DNA of 20,422 bases from DASQLQ01 sp035629935 (GTDB lineage Bacteria; Actinomycetota; CADDZG01; WHSQ01), in assembly GCA_035629935.1 (NCBI GenBank), contig DASQLQ010000146.1, forward strand, positions 1-20,422. Reading direction: 5' to 3'. Every line of letters starts with the position of its first letter. Positions within the stretch are counted from its first letter, which is position 1. The notes under the pieces are model-generated. The model saw nothing but the letters and a program-made list of their open reading frames with translations, did not search any database and was not told the origin of the DNA. Of the stretch, positions 7,087 through 15,580 are shown piece after piece. A program made the translations under genes and the position numbers.

Positions 7087-7925
7087 ACCCGCATCAACTC
7101 GACGCAATTCTCCGTACCTTCCTGGGAGTCGAACCATCTGAGGTTGCGCCCTTTGAGGGTCGCCACTCGTCGTTGCTTCCCGTATGACCCGTCGAGGAGC
7201 TTCAGGGCCCGGTGGCGAGCCGTCGCCAATCGCTTCATGGCTTTCGATGTGGGGCCGTATTTCTCAGCGATGCGGGCGTAGTCGGTCGCGAACGATGCAG
7301 AGGTTCCGGCGCTAACGCGTTCGTCGTGGACCCGGAACGCTCCGATGGGGCGCTTCGTGTACACAGCCTTGGCTCCCTGCTGCACGAGTTGCAGGTAGAT
7401 GTCGCGATCCATCAACAGACGCAACGAACCATCCCACCTCGAATCGCGGAATGCTTCCCTGCGCATCAGGACCGCACAACTCGGGATGATCGTTCCGTAG
7501 TGGAACAGTGTCGTGCGGTCGAACCGGTGTTGGGACAGCAGCCGTTCGAGACGCCCGTCGCGATCGACGAAGACCGAATCCCCGTAGACGATGTCGGCGT
7601 TGTGGCGCTCCGCTTCGTCGACGAGATGCCGGAGTGCACCCGGGAGATAGAACTCGTCCGCGTTGAGCCACGAGACCCACGTCCCCTGGGCTCGGGCGAA
7701 TGCTCGATTTAGCGCGTCCGACTGCCCGCTGTCGGGCTCGGATCTCCAGTCGACGCCCGGCCCCGCTTCGCGGAGCAGCTCGACGGTTCCATCTTCCGAG
7801 CCGGCGTCCTGAACGACATGGGCCACCTCCACTCCGGCTTGCAGGGAGACGCTTCTGAGCGCATCGCCGATGAACCTGGCGTATCCGAACGAAGGAGTCA
7901 GTACCGAGACGTCAACCGACGTCAT
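7047..7925 (-). CDS. GT2-family glycosyltransferase (WcaA-like)
   Basis: Inverting glycosyltransferase with a GT-A fold, 292 aa. Motifs: VSVLTPSFGYARFI at the N-terminus, HVVQDAGSEDGTVELL (the DGxSxDGT nucleotide-binding loop), EPDSGQSDALNRAF, and the metal-binding region WLNADEFYLPGAL. Where the relatives in this locus have GDD or SDD, it has ADE, so the second acidic residue is Glu instead of Asp. Further downstream are FHYGTIIPSCAVLMRREAF and MDRDIYLQLVQQGA. It is most like the GT2 genes at 9310, 10315 and 16303. ATG 7925 overlaps the TGA of the upstream membrane protein (ATGA), implying translational coupling. A longer frame upstream of ATG 7925 overlaps that gene and is not real. Donor and acceptor unknown. 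Confidence 0.92.
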   Translation of the reverse strand: MTSVDVSVLTPSFGYARFIGDALRSVSLQAGVEVAHVVQDAGSEDGTVELLREAGPGVDWRSEPDSGQSDALNRAFARAQGTWVSWLNADEFYLPGALRHLVDEAERHNADIVYGDSVFVDRDGRLERLLSQHRFDRTTLFHYGTIIPSCAVLMRREAFRDSRWDGSLRLLMDRDIYLQLVQQGAKAVYTKRPIGAFRVHDERVSAGTSASFATDYARIAEKYGPTSKAMKRLATARHRALKLLDGSYGKQRRVATLKGRNLRWFDSQEGTENCVELMRVYGVGTRIATAAS

Positions 7926-9310
7926 GCAACACTTTTCTCGTCTGGTGCCGCTTCCTGGGTGCGATGCGCGAGCGCCATGGCGATCCCGACACAGATGAAG
8001 AACCTCTCGGCCACCGGGCGGATGAACAAACCGTTGTCGACCATGCTCGCCACGAACATCGTCAGGACGATGCCTCCGACGAATGCGGTCTCTCCGTGGA
8101 TGCGTGTCGCGGCATAGCGGATCCTTTGCAGTGCCGAGAGCACCTGGGCCCACAACGCGACCATCGCAGCCAAGCCGATAACTCCCAGCTCCACCATCCA
8201 GTAGAGGAAGTCGTTGTGGACGTAGACGAATGGATTCGACTCGGTCGTGAACGATGCTCCTCGAGCGAACAAGGCCTCCGGTCTCAGGTTCCACACGTAG
8301 CCGTAACCGTTTCCCCACGGGAAGCCGGCGATGGCTCGGTCGGCCATCTCGCGCCACAAGCCCCACCGTCCGGTTGCGAAGTCGCCGCTCTCGAGCGAAC
8401 GCTGCAATCCACCGCTGAGATCCGAGAACAGACGCTCCTGGATGAGAGGAATTCCCGTCGCGACGAGTGCAAGCACCGGCAGTAGGAGCCAGAGACCGGT
8501 GCGGCCGGTTCGTAACGGGGCGATCGTGATGAGAACCAGGGCGACCAGCCACGCGCCGCGTGTGAACGAGAAGGTAACCAACAGCGAGAAGTAACCCAGG
8601 ACGACCAAGTCGGATGTTCGGATCTTCCCGGGTGCGCGCGACATCGTGCGAGAGAGGGCAACGGCAAAGCCGAGCGCCATCATGTAGCCGAAGTGGGTGC
8701 GGAAGAACAGACCACCCGGCTCGAGGCTTGGATCACTCACAGAGAAGTTCCACGGTTGGAAACCCAGCTGTGACAAGAAGATGATCCCGGAGATCCCGGC
8801 CGACACGAGGATCGCGGTACCGACGTGAGCAAGCTTGATCGCGCCGGCGCGTCCGAGCGCATAGGAAAGAACCAAGAGAACGAGATAGAAGAGCATCACC
8901 CGGCGGAACTCGGTCGCTGCACTCTGGGGGCCGGGTCGGATCGCGTTGAACATCGTGAAGGCTCCAACCACCAGCACGCCGATCGGGATAGCGGTTTGGA
9001 CCAACCCACGGGTCACCACGCCGCGCAACACCAGGAACGCGGCGAGGGTGGCGGCCATCAGCAAGGTCAGCGGACCGACGCTCACGCGTGGAAGGGAGGT
9101 CAGGACTCCCGGCGGGATCGCGACGAATCCGACGAGGAGCACTGCGGGCGCCCGTACGGCCGCCCATGCCAGCGCCGGGAGAACCAGCAGGGTGGCCGCT
9201 TCATTCAATCCAACGCGGCCGGAGGCTTCCAGCGCAACCACGGCCAGGAGATAGCCCACCATCACGAGCGGGAACATCCGAACGATCCGGGGGTAGGCGG
9301 CGACGGACAT
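7922..9310 (-). CDS. O-antigen ligase / polymerase-like multi-spanning membrane protein (Wzy_C family)
   Basis: Integral membrane protein of 462 aa with about ten to twelve hydrophobic helices. It carries the features of the O-antigen ligase (WaaL) / Wzy polymerase superfamily: SFTRGAWLVALVL in the central part, and after a long extracytoplasmic loop (about residues 300-385, with GDFATGRWGLWREM and FPWGNGYGYVW) the conserved VHNDFLYWMVELGVIGLA. Such enzymes either ligate finished glycans to a carrier or polymerise repeat units on the outer face of the membrane; sequence alone does not tell which. ATG 9310 shares a base with the TGA of the preceding GT2 gene (TGATG), with GGGGG 9 nt upstream. 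The next gene overlaps by 4 nt. Lack of a Gram-negative LPS context would favour a polymerase role. Confidence 0.88.
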   Translation of the reverse strand: MSVAAYPRIVRMFPLVMVGYLLAVVALEASGRVGLNEAATLLVLPALAWAAVRAPAVLLVGFVAIPPGVLTSLPRVSVGPLTLLMAATLAAFLVLRGVVTRGLVQTAIPIGVLVVGAFTMFNAIRPGPQSAATEFRRVMLFYLVLLVLSYALGRAGAIKLAHVGTAILVSAGISGIIFLSQLGFQPWNFSVSDPSLEPGGLFFRTHFGYMMALGFAVALSRTMSRAPGKIRTSDLVVLGYFSLLVTFSFTRGAWLVALVLITIAPLRTGRTGLWLLLPVLALVATGIPLIQERLFSDLSGGLQRSLESGDFATGRWGLWREMADRAIAGFPWGNGYGYVWNLRPEALFARGASFTTESNPFVYVHNDFLYWMVELGVIGLAAMVALWAQVLSALQRIRYAATRIHGETAFVGGIVLTMFVASMVDNGLFIRPVAERFFICVGIAMALAHRTQEAAPDEKSVA

Positions 9311-10263
9311 CAGTTTCGTCCCCCGAACAACACGCGTTCGAGCGCCGGTCCGTCGACCAGGGAAGCGTTCACGGGACGCAGCGGCTGGGGTAGCAGGAAC
9401 CATGCGAGCCCGGCCGGCCGCTTCGGTACCCGGTGCTCGTCGAGGAACTTCATGAAGCCACCCCAGCGTGCCGGACGGCTCTTCGCGCCGGCGATCGCGA
9501 ACAAGAGTTGGTGGTAGCGCCAGTGGACGCTCCGGCGCGGATGTTCCAGCCTTTGCCCGGCCGGTGGGCCGGCGTGCTTGGTGTAGTCGGCGCGCAGCCG
9601 AGCGAACTCGGCTTGCAGCTGTTCAGGTTGTGTCACGCGCAGAGTTCCTTCGTGCTCGACCTGTACCGCCAGGATCTCGTCGAGATGCGTGATCCTCGCC
9701 CCTTTCACCGCCGCCCGTAGCCAGTATTCACAATCCCCGAGCAAACGATACGACTCGTCGAAGGTCCCGGTCCGTTCCATGAGGGCCCGCGTCCAGAAGA
9801 CGGTGGGCTGCGCCAAGGTGGCGAAGTGTGTGTAGTGATTGAGGTCGAAGTCTCGATAGAACTGGGGATAGAAGCCCACCGGGTCGCGCTCGCGTGTCAG
9901 AACCCCGAGATCGCCGAAGACGAGATCGTGATCCTTCGTCAGGACTTCGACAGCGGCTTCTACGCTGTACGGCAGATAGAGATCGTCGCTGTTCACGTAC
10001 GCCACGAAATCGCCGGTGGTCATCGCCAGGCCCTTGTTGATCGCGTTGTACATCCCCGTGTCTGACTCGCTGATCCACTTCACCCGCGGCTCCCATTCGC
10101 GCAGCAGGTCGATGGTTCCGTCGGTCGAGCCACCGTCGACCACGATGTGTTCGATGTTCGGATATGTCTGATCAGCGACCGAGCGCAGACATGCCTCGAG
10201 GGTCTCGCGTCGGTTCAGAACCGGGGTGACGATGGAGGCGAGAGGCGCCATAAGAGCGGTCAT
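9310..10263 (-). CDS. GT2-family glycosyltransferase
   Basis: GT-A fold inverting glycosyltransferase, about 317 aa. It shows ASIVTPVLNRRETLEACL, HIVVDGGSTDGTIDLL, SESDTGMYNAINKGLA and YVNSDDLYLPYSVEAA (the DxD-like NSDD). Further on come FATLAQPTVFWTRALMERTG and GDCEYWLRAAVKGARI. The C-terminal 90 residues are basic and less conserved. It is the first gene of a leftward three-gene unit (GT2, ligase-like, GT2) whose members overlap by 1-4 nt. I list ATG 10263; ATG 10251, four codons in, is equally possible and lies 10 nt after a TAGTAT hexamer. No Shine-Dalgarno sequence is apparent for either. A longer upstream frame runs into the divergent GT2 and is rejected. Confidence 0.92.
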   Translation of the reverse strand: MTALMAPLASIVTPVLNRRETLEACLRSVADQTYPNIEHIVVDGGSTDGTIDLLREWEPRVKWISESDTGMYNAINKGLAMTTGDFVAYVNSDDLYLPYSVEAAVEVLTKDHDLVFGDLGVLTRERDPVGFYPQFYRDFDLNHYTHFATLAQPTVFWTRALMERTGTFDESYRLLGDCEYWLRAAVKGARITHLDEILAVQVEHEGTLRVTQPEQLQAEFARLRADYTKHAGPPAGQRLEHPRRSVHWRYHQLLFAIAGAKSRPARWGGFMKFLDEHRVPKRPAGLAWFLLPQPLRPVNASLVDGPALERVLFGGRN

Positions 10264-10267
10264 ACTA
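10262..10267 (-). promoter_or_regulatory. Possible leftward -10 hexamer for the GT2-ligase-GT2 unit
   Basis: TAGTAT on the leftward strand lies just before ATG 10251 (10-nt gap) and overlaps the alternative ATG 10263. The divergent gap to the rightward GT2 is only 51 bp, so a promoter for each side must lie here. On the rightward strand the same bases read ATACTA, and TACTAG follows. No -35 box was seen. Weak evidence. Confidence 0.25.
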
Positions 10268-10314
10268 GCCGAGCGCTCTTTGCGACCGTCGGCGATCACT
10301 TCCGTGGAAGAGCT

Positions 10315-11232
10315 ATGACAGATACGAAACCAACGATCTCGCTCGTGACCCCGAGCTTCAACCAAGTCGACTTGGTCGACGCCGCGATGAGTTCGATCCT
10401 CGACCAGAACTATCCCGAGCTCGAGTACGTCGTGATCGACGGCGGTAGCACCGACGGGTCGGCAGATGCGATCGCGCGTTACGCCGATCGACTCGCCTAC
10501 TGGGTTTCGGAGCCGGACGATGGTCACTATCCCGCGGTCAACAAAGGCTTCGCCAAGACGAATGGCGAGATCATGGGTTACCTGAACGGCGACGACCTGT
10601 TGCTTCCGGGTTCTCTCGATCTGATCGCCGAGATCTTTTCGACCCATCCCGAGATCCGGTGGCTAACCGCGGCGCATATGGCCGTGGATTCCAAGGGGCG
10701 TCCCGTCGGCGTTACGGCACCTCTTCGCTGGTCGCGCTGGCACATCATCACTAGTGGGGAACGGCGGTCACTCCCACAGGAATCCACCTTCTGGAGGAGG
10801 AGCCTGTGGGAAGAAGCCGGTGGCCGGCTCGATGAGTCGTTCCCGTTGGCTGCGGATTACGAGTTGTGGGCTCGGTTCTCGCGCTTCGACGTTCCGGTCA
10901 GCCTCAGGGCCCCCCTTGCATGCTTCCGCCACGTCGAGGGTCAGCGATCGATCGCGCTTGCGGATCGTTACGCGCAGGAGGTTCAAGAGATCCAAGCGCG
11001 AGAGACGGCCTTGGATGATGCAAGCGCCAAAGCTGCTCGTGCCGCTCGCAAGTTGTTGAAATACGGCTCGATCAGACCGGTGGTCGATACGTTGCTCGGC
11101 GCTCCGCACGAATTGGTCTACGACCCCTCTTCGGATTCCTTCTACGAACGGACACATTCGGGACGCAGCGCGCGAGCTGTGTTGAGCGGTCTGCGTCTTC
11201 TATACAGAAAGCGGTTCCAGCGCTCCGGATGA
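10315..11232 (+). CDS. GT2-family glycosyltransferase
   Basis: GT-A fold inverting glycosyltransferase, 305 aa. It starts ISLVTPSFNQVDLVDAAM, then YVVIDGGSTDGSADAI, EPDDGHYPAVNKGFAKT and GYLNGDDLLLPGSLDLI (the DxD-like NGDD), with RSLPQESTFWRRSLWEEAGG and AADYELWARFSRFD later. It shares this architecture with the GT2s at 7047, 9310 and 16303. ATG 10315 has GGAAG 4 nt upstream. Its TGA overlaps the ATG of the following GT4 by 4 nt (ATGA), so the two form a coupled pair. It is divergent from the leftward GT2 unit. Donor sugar unknown. Confidence 0.93.
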   Translation: MTDTKPTISLVTPSFNQVDLVDAAMSSILDQNYPELEYVVIDGGSTDGSADAIARYADRLAYWVSEPDDGHYPAVNKGFAKTNGEIMGYLNGDDLLLPGSLDLIAEIFSTHPEIRWLTAAHMAVDSKGRPVGVTAPLRWSRWHIITSGERRSLPQESTFWRRSLWEEAGGRLDESFPLAADYELWARFSRFDVPVSLRAPLACFRHVEGQRSIALADRYAQEVQEIQARETALDDASAKAARAARKLLKYGSIRPVVDTLLGAPHELVYDPSSDSFYERTHSGRSARAVLSGLRLLYRKRFQRSG

Positions 11233-12281
11233 ACGTCGTCTTTCTGTACCACGATGCACTCGCGCCGGGTGGTTACCCGCGAGACGTCCGCTGGTTGGCG
11301 GGGAACCTGAGTGAGCTGGGGGTGGACGTCACCGTGCTCGGCCGGCCCGGCCCCCTCAACGACGGGCTCGGGTCCGCAACCGTCGTGGACAGGGCTGAGT
11401 CGTGGGCTGATGCGATCCAAGACGGGCCGGTGCTGCACGCGTTTGGGATCTCGAACCGGGTCCAGCTGGATGCCCTGCGAGGTCTGGCTCCCGGCGCATC
11501 GCGCCTGGTCTTCAGTCCCTTGGCGCACATGATGCGGGAACACCTGCGCGTCGGGTCTGCTCTGAAACGACCGGCTTACCGGATGGCGGGAGCGTGGCTC
11601 AACCGGCATCGTGCGATCGGGCACTTCTTCTCCATCGTGGAGCAACAAGAGAGTGCGCCTTATTTCGCACCTCGCTCGTCGTTCATCGCCGGCGCCGGAG
11701 TGTTCCCCGACGATGCCGGAGATGGGCGCATGGCGGGAAACGAGCGTTACCTGCTGTTCTTCGGCCGGAACGACGTCAATCAGAAGGGCCTCGATCTGTT
11801 GATCGAGGGCTACGGCATGGCGCGTGCGGGGGGACTCGACCTTCCGCTCGTGATCGGGGGCAGGGCCCATGGTGACAGCGAGTCTTTCCTGCGCACTGCC
11901 ACGCAACGGGCCGAGGTGGGCGACTCCATCTCCCTCTTAGGCGAGACGAGTGACGAGGAACGCTCGCGATTGATGGCGGGCGCGGATGCGTTCATCTTCC
12001 CAAGCCGTTGGGACGGACCACCTCGGCCGGTGCGCGAGGCGATCGCGCTCGGTGTCCCTGTACTCGTTACCCCGGGAACGAACATGGCCGAGGTCGTCGC
12101 GGAACACGATGCGGGCGCGGTGATCGAACCGACTGCAGCTGGCGTCCGTGACGCACTGCTTCGACTGATCGATGCAAAGGAAGTAGAGCGTTGGCGTCAG
12201 AACTCACCGAAGCTGCGCGAGGCACTGAGTTGGCCGACCTTGGCGCGTTCGTATCTAAGCGCTTACGAAGGGGGGGCCTGA
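11229..12281 (+). CDS. GT4-family glycosyltransferase
   Basis: GT-B fold glycosyltransferase, 350 aa. The N-terminal domain begins MNVVFLYHDALAPGGYPRDV. The C-terminal domain has YLLFFGRNDVNQKGLDLLIE, LPLVIGGRAHG, SISLLGETSDEERSRLM, ADAFIFPSRWDGPPRPVREA, then LGVPVLVTPGTNMAEVV. The usual E-x7-E motif reads D-x7-E here (D in SRWDGPPRPVRE), a conservative change at a residue that normally contacts the donor sugar or nucleotide. ATG overlaps the stop of the preceding GT2 (ATGA). The 3' end overlaps the convergent GT4 by 19 bp. Function as a sugar transferase is likely, donor unknown. Confidence 0.9.
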   Translation: MNVVFLYHDALAPGGYPRDVRWLAGNLSELGVDVTVLGRPGPLNDGLGSATVVDRAESWADAIQDGPVLHAFGISNRVQLDALRGLAPGASRLVFSPLAHMMREHLRVGSALKRPAYRMAGAWLNRHRAIGHFFSIVEQQESAPYFAPRSSFIAGAGVFPDDAGDGRMAGNERYLLFFGRNDVNQKGLDLLIEGYGMARAGGLDLPLVIGGRAHGDSESFLRTATQRAEVGDSISLLGETSDEERSRLMAGADAFIFPSRWDGPPRPVREAIALGVPVLVTPGTNMAEVVAEHDAGAVIEPTAAGVRDALLRLIDAKEVERWRQNSPKLREALSWPTLARSYLSAYEGGA

Positions 12282-13405
12282 CTCCGGCCGGTCAGCTCTA
12301 GCAACAAAGCCTCCCACCGGCGGGCGATCTTGGCGGAGGTAAGCGTGGATGCGAACCGTTCGCCGGCCGTGACGAGCGATGCCGCAAGCTCCGGCTCGTT
12401 CAGGACGCGCATGATCCCGCTCGCCATGGCTTCGGGGTCCGCCGGCGCCACGATCAACCCGTTGACCTCGTGGGTCACGGCCTGGAAGCGGGGTGCATCC
12501 GTTACCACCACAGGCACACCGCAGGCCATCGCCTCGACCTGAGACACGTCGAACCCTTCCGACGCGGAGGGCGAAACGAACACCCGTGCACGTGACAAGA
12601 AGCGGAATGGGTTGCGTTGGAACCCGATGAACACCACGGAGTCGGCGACTCCGAGCTCGGCCGCAAGGGCTTCCAGTCGCGGACGCAGGGGACCGTCTCC
12701 CACCATCACGAGCCGGGCCTCCACCTGCGAGCGCACCTTGGCGAATGCACGGACGAGGGTCTGTTGGTCTTTGTGCTCGAACATGTGACCCAGGCTGATT
12801 ACCACCGGCACCTCGAACATGCCGGGGTCGTCGAGAGGTTCTTTCGCCAAGTCGAACATCGATGGCTCGACACTGGGGATCGGGATCACGTCCAGCTTGC
12901 TCGCGGGGATGCGTAGCTCGCGCCCGAGGTCATTCGCGACGAAATCGGAAACGGCGACGACCCGCGTTGCAAGGAATCTGTGAGTGATGAGTGTGAGTGT
13001 CCGGCGCAAGCCGTAGGAGCCTTTCGATCCTTCGACCCGGCTGAACGGATCCGCTTCGAAGCAGACGATGGGGAGTCGGGGGTGGAACGGCCGCAGCGCG
13101 GACAGAAGCCGAGAAGCGGACGTGTGCACACCGACGGCTACGTCTGGATCGACCGAATTCAGCAAGCGGTTCAGCGAGCCGGCCGCCTTGGATGTTTTCT
13201 GGCCTTCTAACCCGAGTCGATGTACGGGTACGTCATCGGGCACATCGTCTACGAATTCGCCGGTGTGCGAGACGAGTGCGAGTTCGGGGCGCACCAACGT
13301 TCGATCGATCTCGCGCAGGATTCTGATCACGGCGCGCTCGGTACCGCGCGATTGCATCGCATGCGCAAAGAAGAGGAGGCGGATCGGTTCCGTATCCCTC
13401 GCCAA
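12263..13405 (-). CDS. GT4-family glycosyltransferase
   Basis: GT-B fold glycosyltransferase, 380 aa, encoded alone on the leftward strand. It has the N-terminal IRLLFFAHAMQSRGTERAVIRIL with a glycine-poor acceptor loop, VVAVSDFVANDLG between domains, VVISLGHMFEHKDQQTLVRA, MVGDGPLRPRLEALA, DSVVFIGFQRNPFRFLSRA, and the canonical E-x7-E in SEGFDVSQVEAMACGVPVVVTDAP. The only in-frame start giving the first beta strand is TTG 13405. It has no Shine-Dalgarno sequence, and a leftward TAGCGT hexamer ends 9 nt before it, so a leaderless or near-leaderless transcript is likely. It is divergent from the ABC transporter genes. Donor unknown. Confidence 0.92.
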   Translation of the reverse strand: MARDTEPIRLLFFAHAMQSRGTERAVIRILREIDRTLVRPELALVSHTGEFVDDVPDDVPVHRLGLEGQKTSKAAGSLNRLLNSVDPDVAVGVHTSASRLLSALRPFHPRLPIVCFEADPFSRVEGSKGSYGLRRTLTLITHRFLATRVVAVSDFVANDLGRELRIPASKLDVIPIPSVEPSMFDLAKEPLDDPGMFEVPVVISLGHMFEHKDQQTLVRAFAKVRSQVEARLVMVGDGPLRPRLEALAAELGVADSVVFIGFQRNPFRFLSRARVFVSPSASEGFDVSQVEAMACGVPVVVTDAPRFQAVTHEVNGLIVAPADPEAMASGIMRVLNEPELAASLVTAGERFASTLTSAKIARRWEALLLELTGRSQAPPS

Positions 13406-13414
13406 GATGGCGTA

Positions 13415-13424
13415 ACGCTACACT
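13415..13424. promoter_or_regulatory. Candidate divergent -10 elements between the GT4 and the ABC transporter genes
   Basis: Rightward TACACT (13419-13424) lies 32 nt before the TTG of the permease, leaving room for its GAGG ribosome site. Leftward TAGCGT (13420-13415) lies 9 nt before the TTG of the GT4. The two hexamers overlap by two bases in a 51-bp divergent gap. No clear -35 boxes. The preceding GGCGTAACGC is weakly palindromic. Confidence 0.35.
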
Positions 13425-13456
13425 TTGCAACTTCGGCCCCGGCCCTGAGGAAACCT

Positions 13457-14326
13457 TTGTCCGCCACCGCGACAGATACGGGATCGGCCGCCACCAGTGC
13501 GTCGGCTCCCGCGATAACAAGGATCCGCCCGATCGGCGGCTGGTTCGACCTGAACCTCCGTGAGTTCTGGGCCTATCGCGAGCTGATCTATTTCTTCGTC
13601 TGGAAGGACCTGAAGGTCCGCTACAAGCAGACTTTCGTCGGAGCGGCTTGGGCGGTGTTGCAGCCGACGGCTACGATGATTCTCTTCACCGTTTTCTTCG
13701 GGGGTTTCCTAGGGTTGCCGACCGGTGGCCTCCCCGATCCGGTCTTCTATTACGCGAGTTTGCTCCCGTGGAGCTATTTCCAGGGTGCGGTGACAACCGC
13801 GACAAACACACTGATCGATAACCAGGGAGTGGTAACGAAGATCTACTTTCCCCGTTTGATCATGCCTGTTTCCGCGGTTATCCCCGGGCTTGTCGACCTC
13901 CTGATAGCAAGCTCGATCCTTATCGTGATCATGCTCGTCTACGGCGTAACGCCGGCTATCACTTCGTTCCTGGCACCCCTCTTCGTTCTACTCGCTGCGT
14001 GCACGGCATTGGGTGTCGGTCTGTGGTTATCGGTGATCAATGCCGCGTACCGAGACGTTCGGATCGTCATCCCGTTCATCATCCAGGCGTGGTTCTTCGT
14101 CTCGCCCGTTCTCTATCCGGCGGAGTCGGTGCCCAAAGCGTTTCGGTGGGTCTATAGCCTCAACCCGTTGACCGGAGCGATCGAAGGCTTCCGCTGGTCG
14201 CTTACCGGAGTTGGTAACCCTCCGGGCCAGACCGTGATCATCTCGTCGATCGCAGTGGCCGTTCTACTGCTGACGGGAGCTCTCTATTTCCGCCGGCGCG
14301 AGGTCATGATCGCGGACGTCATCTGA
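13457..14326 (+). CDS. wzm: ABC-2 type polysaccharide export permease (Wzm)
   Basis: Membrane subunit of an ABC transporter that moves lipid-linked polysaccharide across the inner membrane. The 289-residue protein has a variable Ala/Ser/Thr-rich N-terminus, the amphipathic family segment LREFWAYRELIYFFVWKDLK, the signature VRYKQTFVGAAWAVLQP, and about six membrane helices (MILFTVFFGGFLG, LPWSYFQGAV, LIASSILIVIMLVYG, LFVLLAACTALGVGLWL, VIPFIIQAWFFVSPVLYP, and a C-terminal one ending before RRREVMIADVI). TTG 13457 is the chosen start: GAGG ends 6 nt before it and the length then matches the family. A longer frame from 13220 overlaps the divergent GT4 and is rejected. Its TGA overlaps the ATG of the ATPase gene (TGATG). 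Confidence 0.93.
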   Translation: MSATATDTGSAATSASAPAITRIRPIGGWFDLNLREFWAYRELIYFFVWKDLKVRYKQTFVGAAWAVLQPTATMILFTVFFGGFLGLPTGGLPDPVFYYASLLPWSYFQGAVTTATNTLIDNQGVVTKIYFPRLIMPVSAVIPGLVDLLIASSILIVIMLVYGVTPAITSFLAPLFVLLAACTALGVGLWLSVINAAYRDVRIVIPFIIQAWFFVSPVLYPAESVPKAFRWVYSLNPLTGAIEGFRWSLTGVGNPPGQTVIISSIAVAVLLLTGALYFRRREVMIADVI

Positions 14327-15570
14327 TGACGACCTCGATCGAGGCCCGAGGCCTATCCAAGCGCTATCGGATCGGTGGGGTAGAGCGCTACGTAGCGTTG
14401 CGCGACATCATCACGAACAAGCTCAGCGCACCGGCGAGAAGACTCAGGGGCGAACCCGCTCCGGAGAAGAAGGAGAAGGAAACCTTCTGGGCGCTCGAAG
14501 ACATCTCTTTCGACATCGACGAGGGCGAGATAGTCGGCATCATCGGACGCAACGGGGCCGGCAAGACGACTTTGTTGAAGGTGCTTACGCGTATCACCAG
14601 GCCCACGAAGGGTTACGCGAACATCCACGGACGCGTCGGGAGCTTGTTGGAGGTCGGTACCGGGTTCCACCCCGAGCTGACCGGGCGAGAGAACGTGTAT
14701 TTCAACGGCGGCATCCTCGGGATGACGAAGCGCGAGATCGATTCGAAGTTCGACGAAATCGTGGAGTTCGCGGAGACCGGCCGGTTCATCGACACGGTGG
14801 TCAAGCGCTATTCGAGTGGCATGCAGGTCCGTCTCGCTTTCGCCGTGGCTGCCCACCTCGATCCCGAGATCCTCTTGGTGGACGAGGTCCTCACCGTGGG
14901 CGACCTCAAATTCCAGAGGAAATGCATCGAGAAGATGGCCCAGGTTGCCGAGAGCGGCCGCACGATCCTTTTCGTGAGCCACCAGATGAACCAGATCCGC
15001 CGGCTTTGTCAGCGCGTGATCTGGATCGATCAGGGCCGGATGCATCGCGATGGCACTACGGCCCGAGTCGTGTCTGAATACGAAAGCGCCGCCAATGCGT
15101 TGGATGCCGAAGGCGCGGGTGCAAGGCAGGCTGGGGGCCCGACCCAGTTCATCGGGTGGTGGCTCAAAGAAGGCGAGCGGGAGCGGTCCCACGAGCTCGA
15201 GTCTTCTCGCGAACCGTTCACCGTCACTTTCCTTCTGAACGTGGACAAGCCTCTGGCATCCGCACATGTCGGGGTCACCTTGCGCGATTCCGTCGACACG
15301 CTTGTCTGGGGCAACGGTGAAGACGGGGTCGCCCTACCTTCAGGCGTTCATGAGCTGTCCTTCTCGCTCCCATCCATGCCGCTCAAGCCTGGCCACTATC
15401 GGTGGCAGATAAGCATCTGGGAGTCCAGCAAGATGTTGGACCTTTGGGACGCAACTACGGAGCTGCTGGTCGCGACGGACCCGGTTACACATTGGATCGA
15501 TCACTTCGCCGGCGTGATGAATATCCCGGCCAGCTTCGCAACACGCCCGGCCGATAAGGCGGACGCGTAA
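14326..15570 (+). CDS. wzt: ABC transporter ATPase with C-terminal glycan-recognition-like domain (Wzt)
   Basis: Cytoplasmic ATPase that drives export with the adjacent permease. Residues 1-250 form the nucleotide-binding domain: Walker A GRNGAGKTT (74-82), Q-loop-like region GSLLEVGTGFHPELTGREN, signature YSSGMQ (162-167), Walker B ILLVDE (182-187) and H-loop H219 in VSHQMNQI. After a linker, residues of about 275-400 form a beta-rich C-terminal domain (PFTVTFLLNV, GVTLRDSVDTLVWG, VHELSFSLPSMPLKPGHYRW, ISIWESSKMLDLWD) like the Wzt-C domain, which in characterised systems recognises the modified non-reducing end of the glycan. At 414 aa this is a long Wzt with the domain, not the short version. 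A methyltransferase-like gene follows 10 bp downstream, which fits terminal-modification recognition. Confidence 0.95.
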   Translation: MTTSIEARGLSKRYRIGGVERYVALRDIITNKLSAPARRLRGEPAPEKKEKETFWALEDISFDIDEGEIVGIIGRNGAGKTTLLKVLTRITRPTKGYANIHGRVGSLLEVGTGFHPELTGRENVYFNGGILGMTKREIDSKFDEIVEFAETGRFIDTVVKRYSSGMQVRLAFAVAAHLDPEILLVDEVLTVGDLKFQRKCIEKMAQVAESGRTILFVSHQMNQIRRLCQRVIWIDQGRMHRDGTTARVVSEYESAANALDAEGAGARQAGGPTQFIGWWLKEGERERSHELESSREPFTVTFLLNVDKPLASAHVGVTLRDSVDTLVWGNGEDGVALPSGVHELSFSLPSMPLKPGHYRWQISIWESSKMLDLWDATTELLVATDPVTHWIDHFAGVMNIPASFATRPADKADA

Positions 15571-15580
15571 TGGAGGCGCA

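Noticed and set aside
13220..13456. N-terminal extension of the permease back to 13220
   Set aside because: It overlaps the 5' part of the divergent GT4 and shows no permease-like sequence; TTG 13457 has a GAGG site 6 nt upstream and gives the normal length.
14353..15267. Leftward open frame of 304 codons opposite wzt
   Set aside because: Antisense shadow of the conserved ATPase; no family features and no ribosome site.
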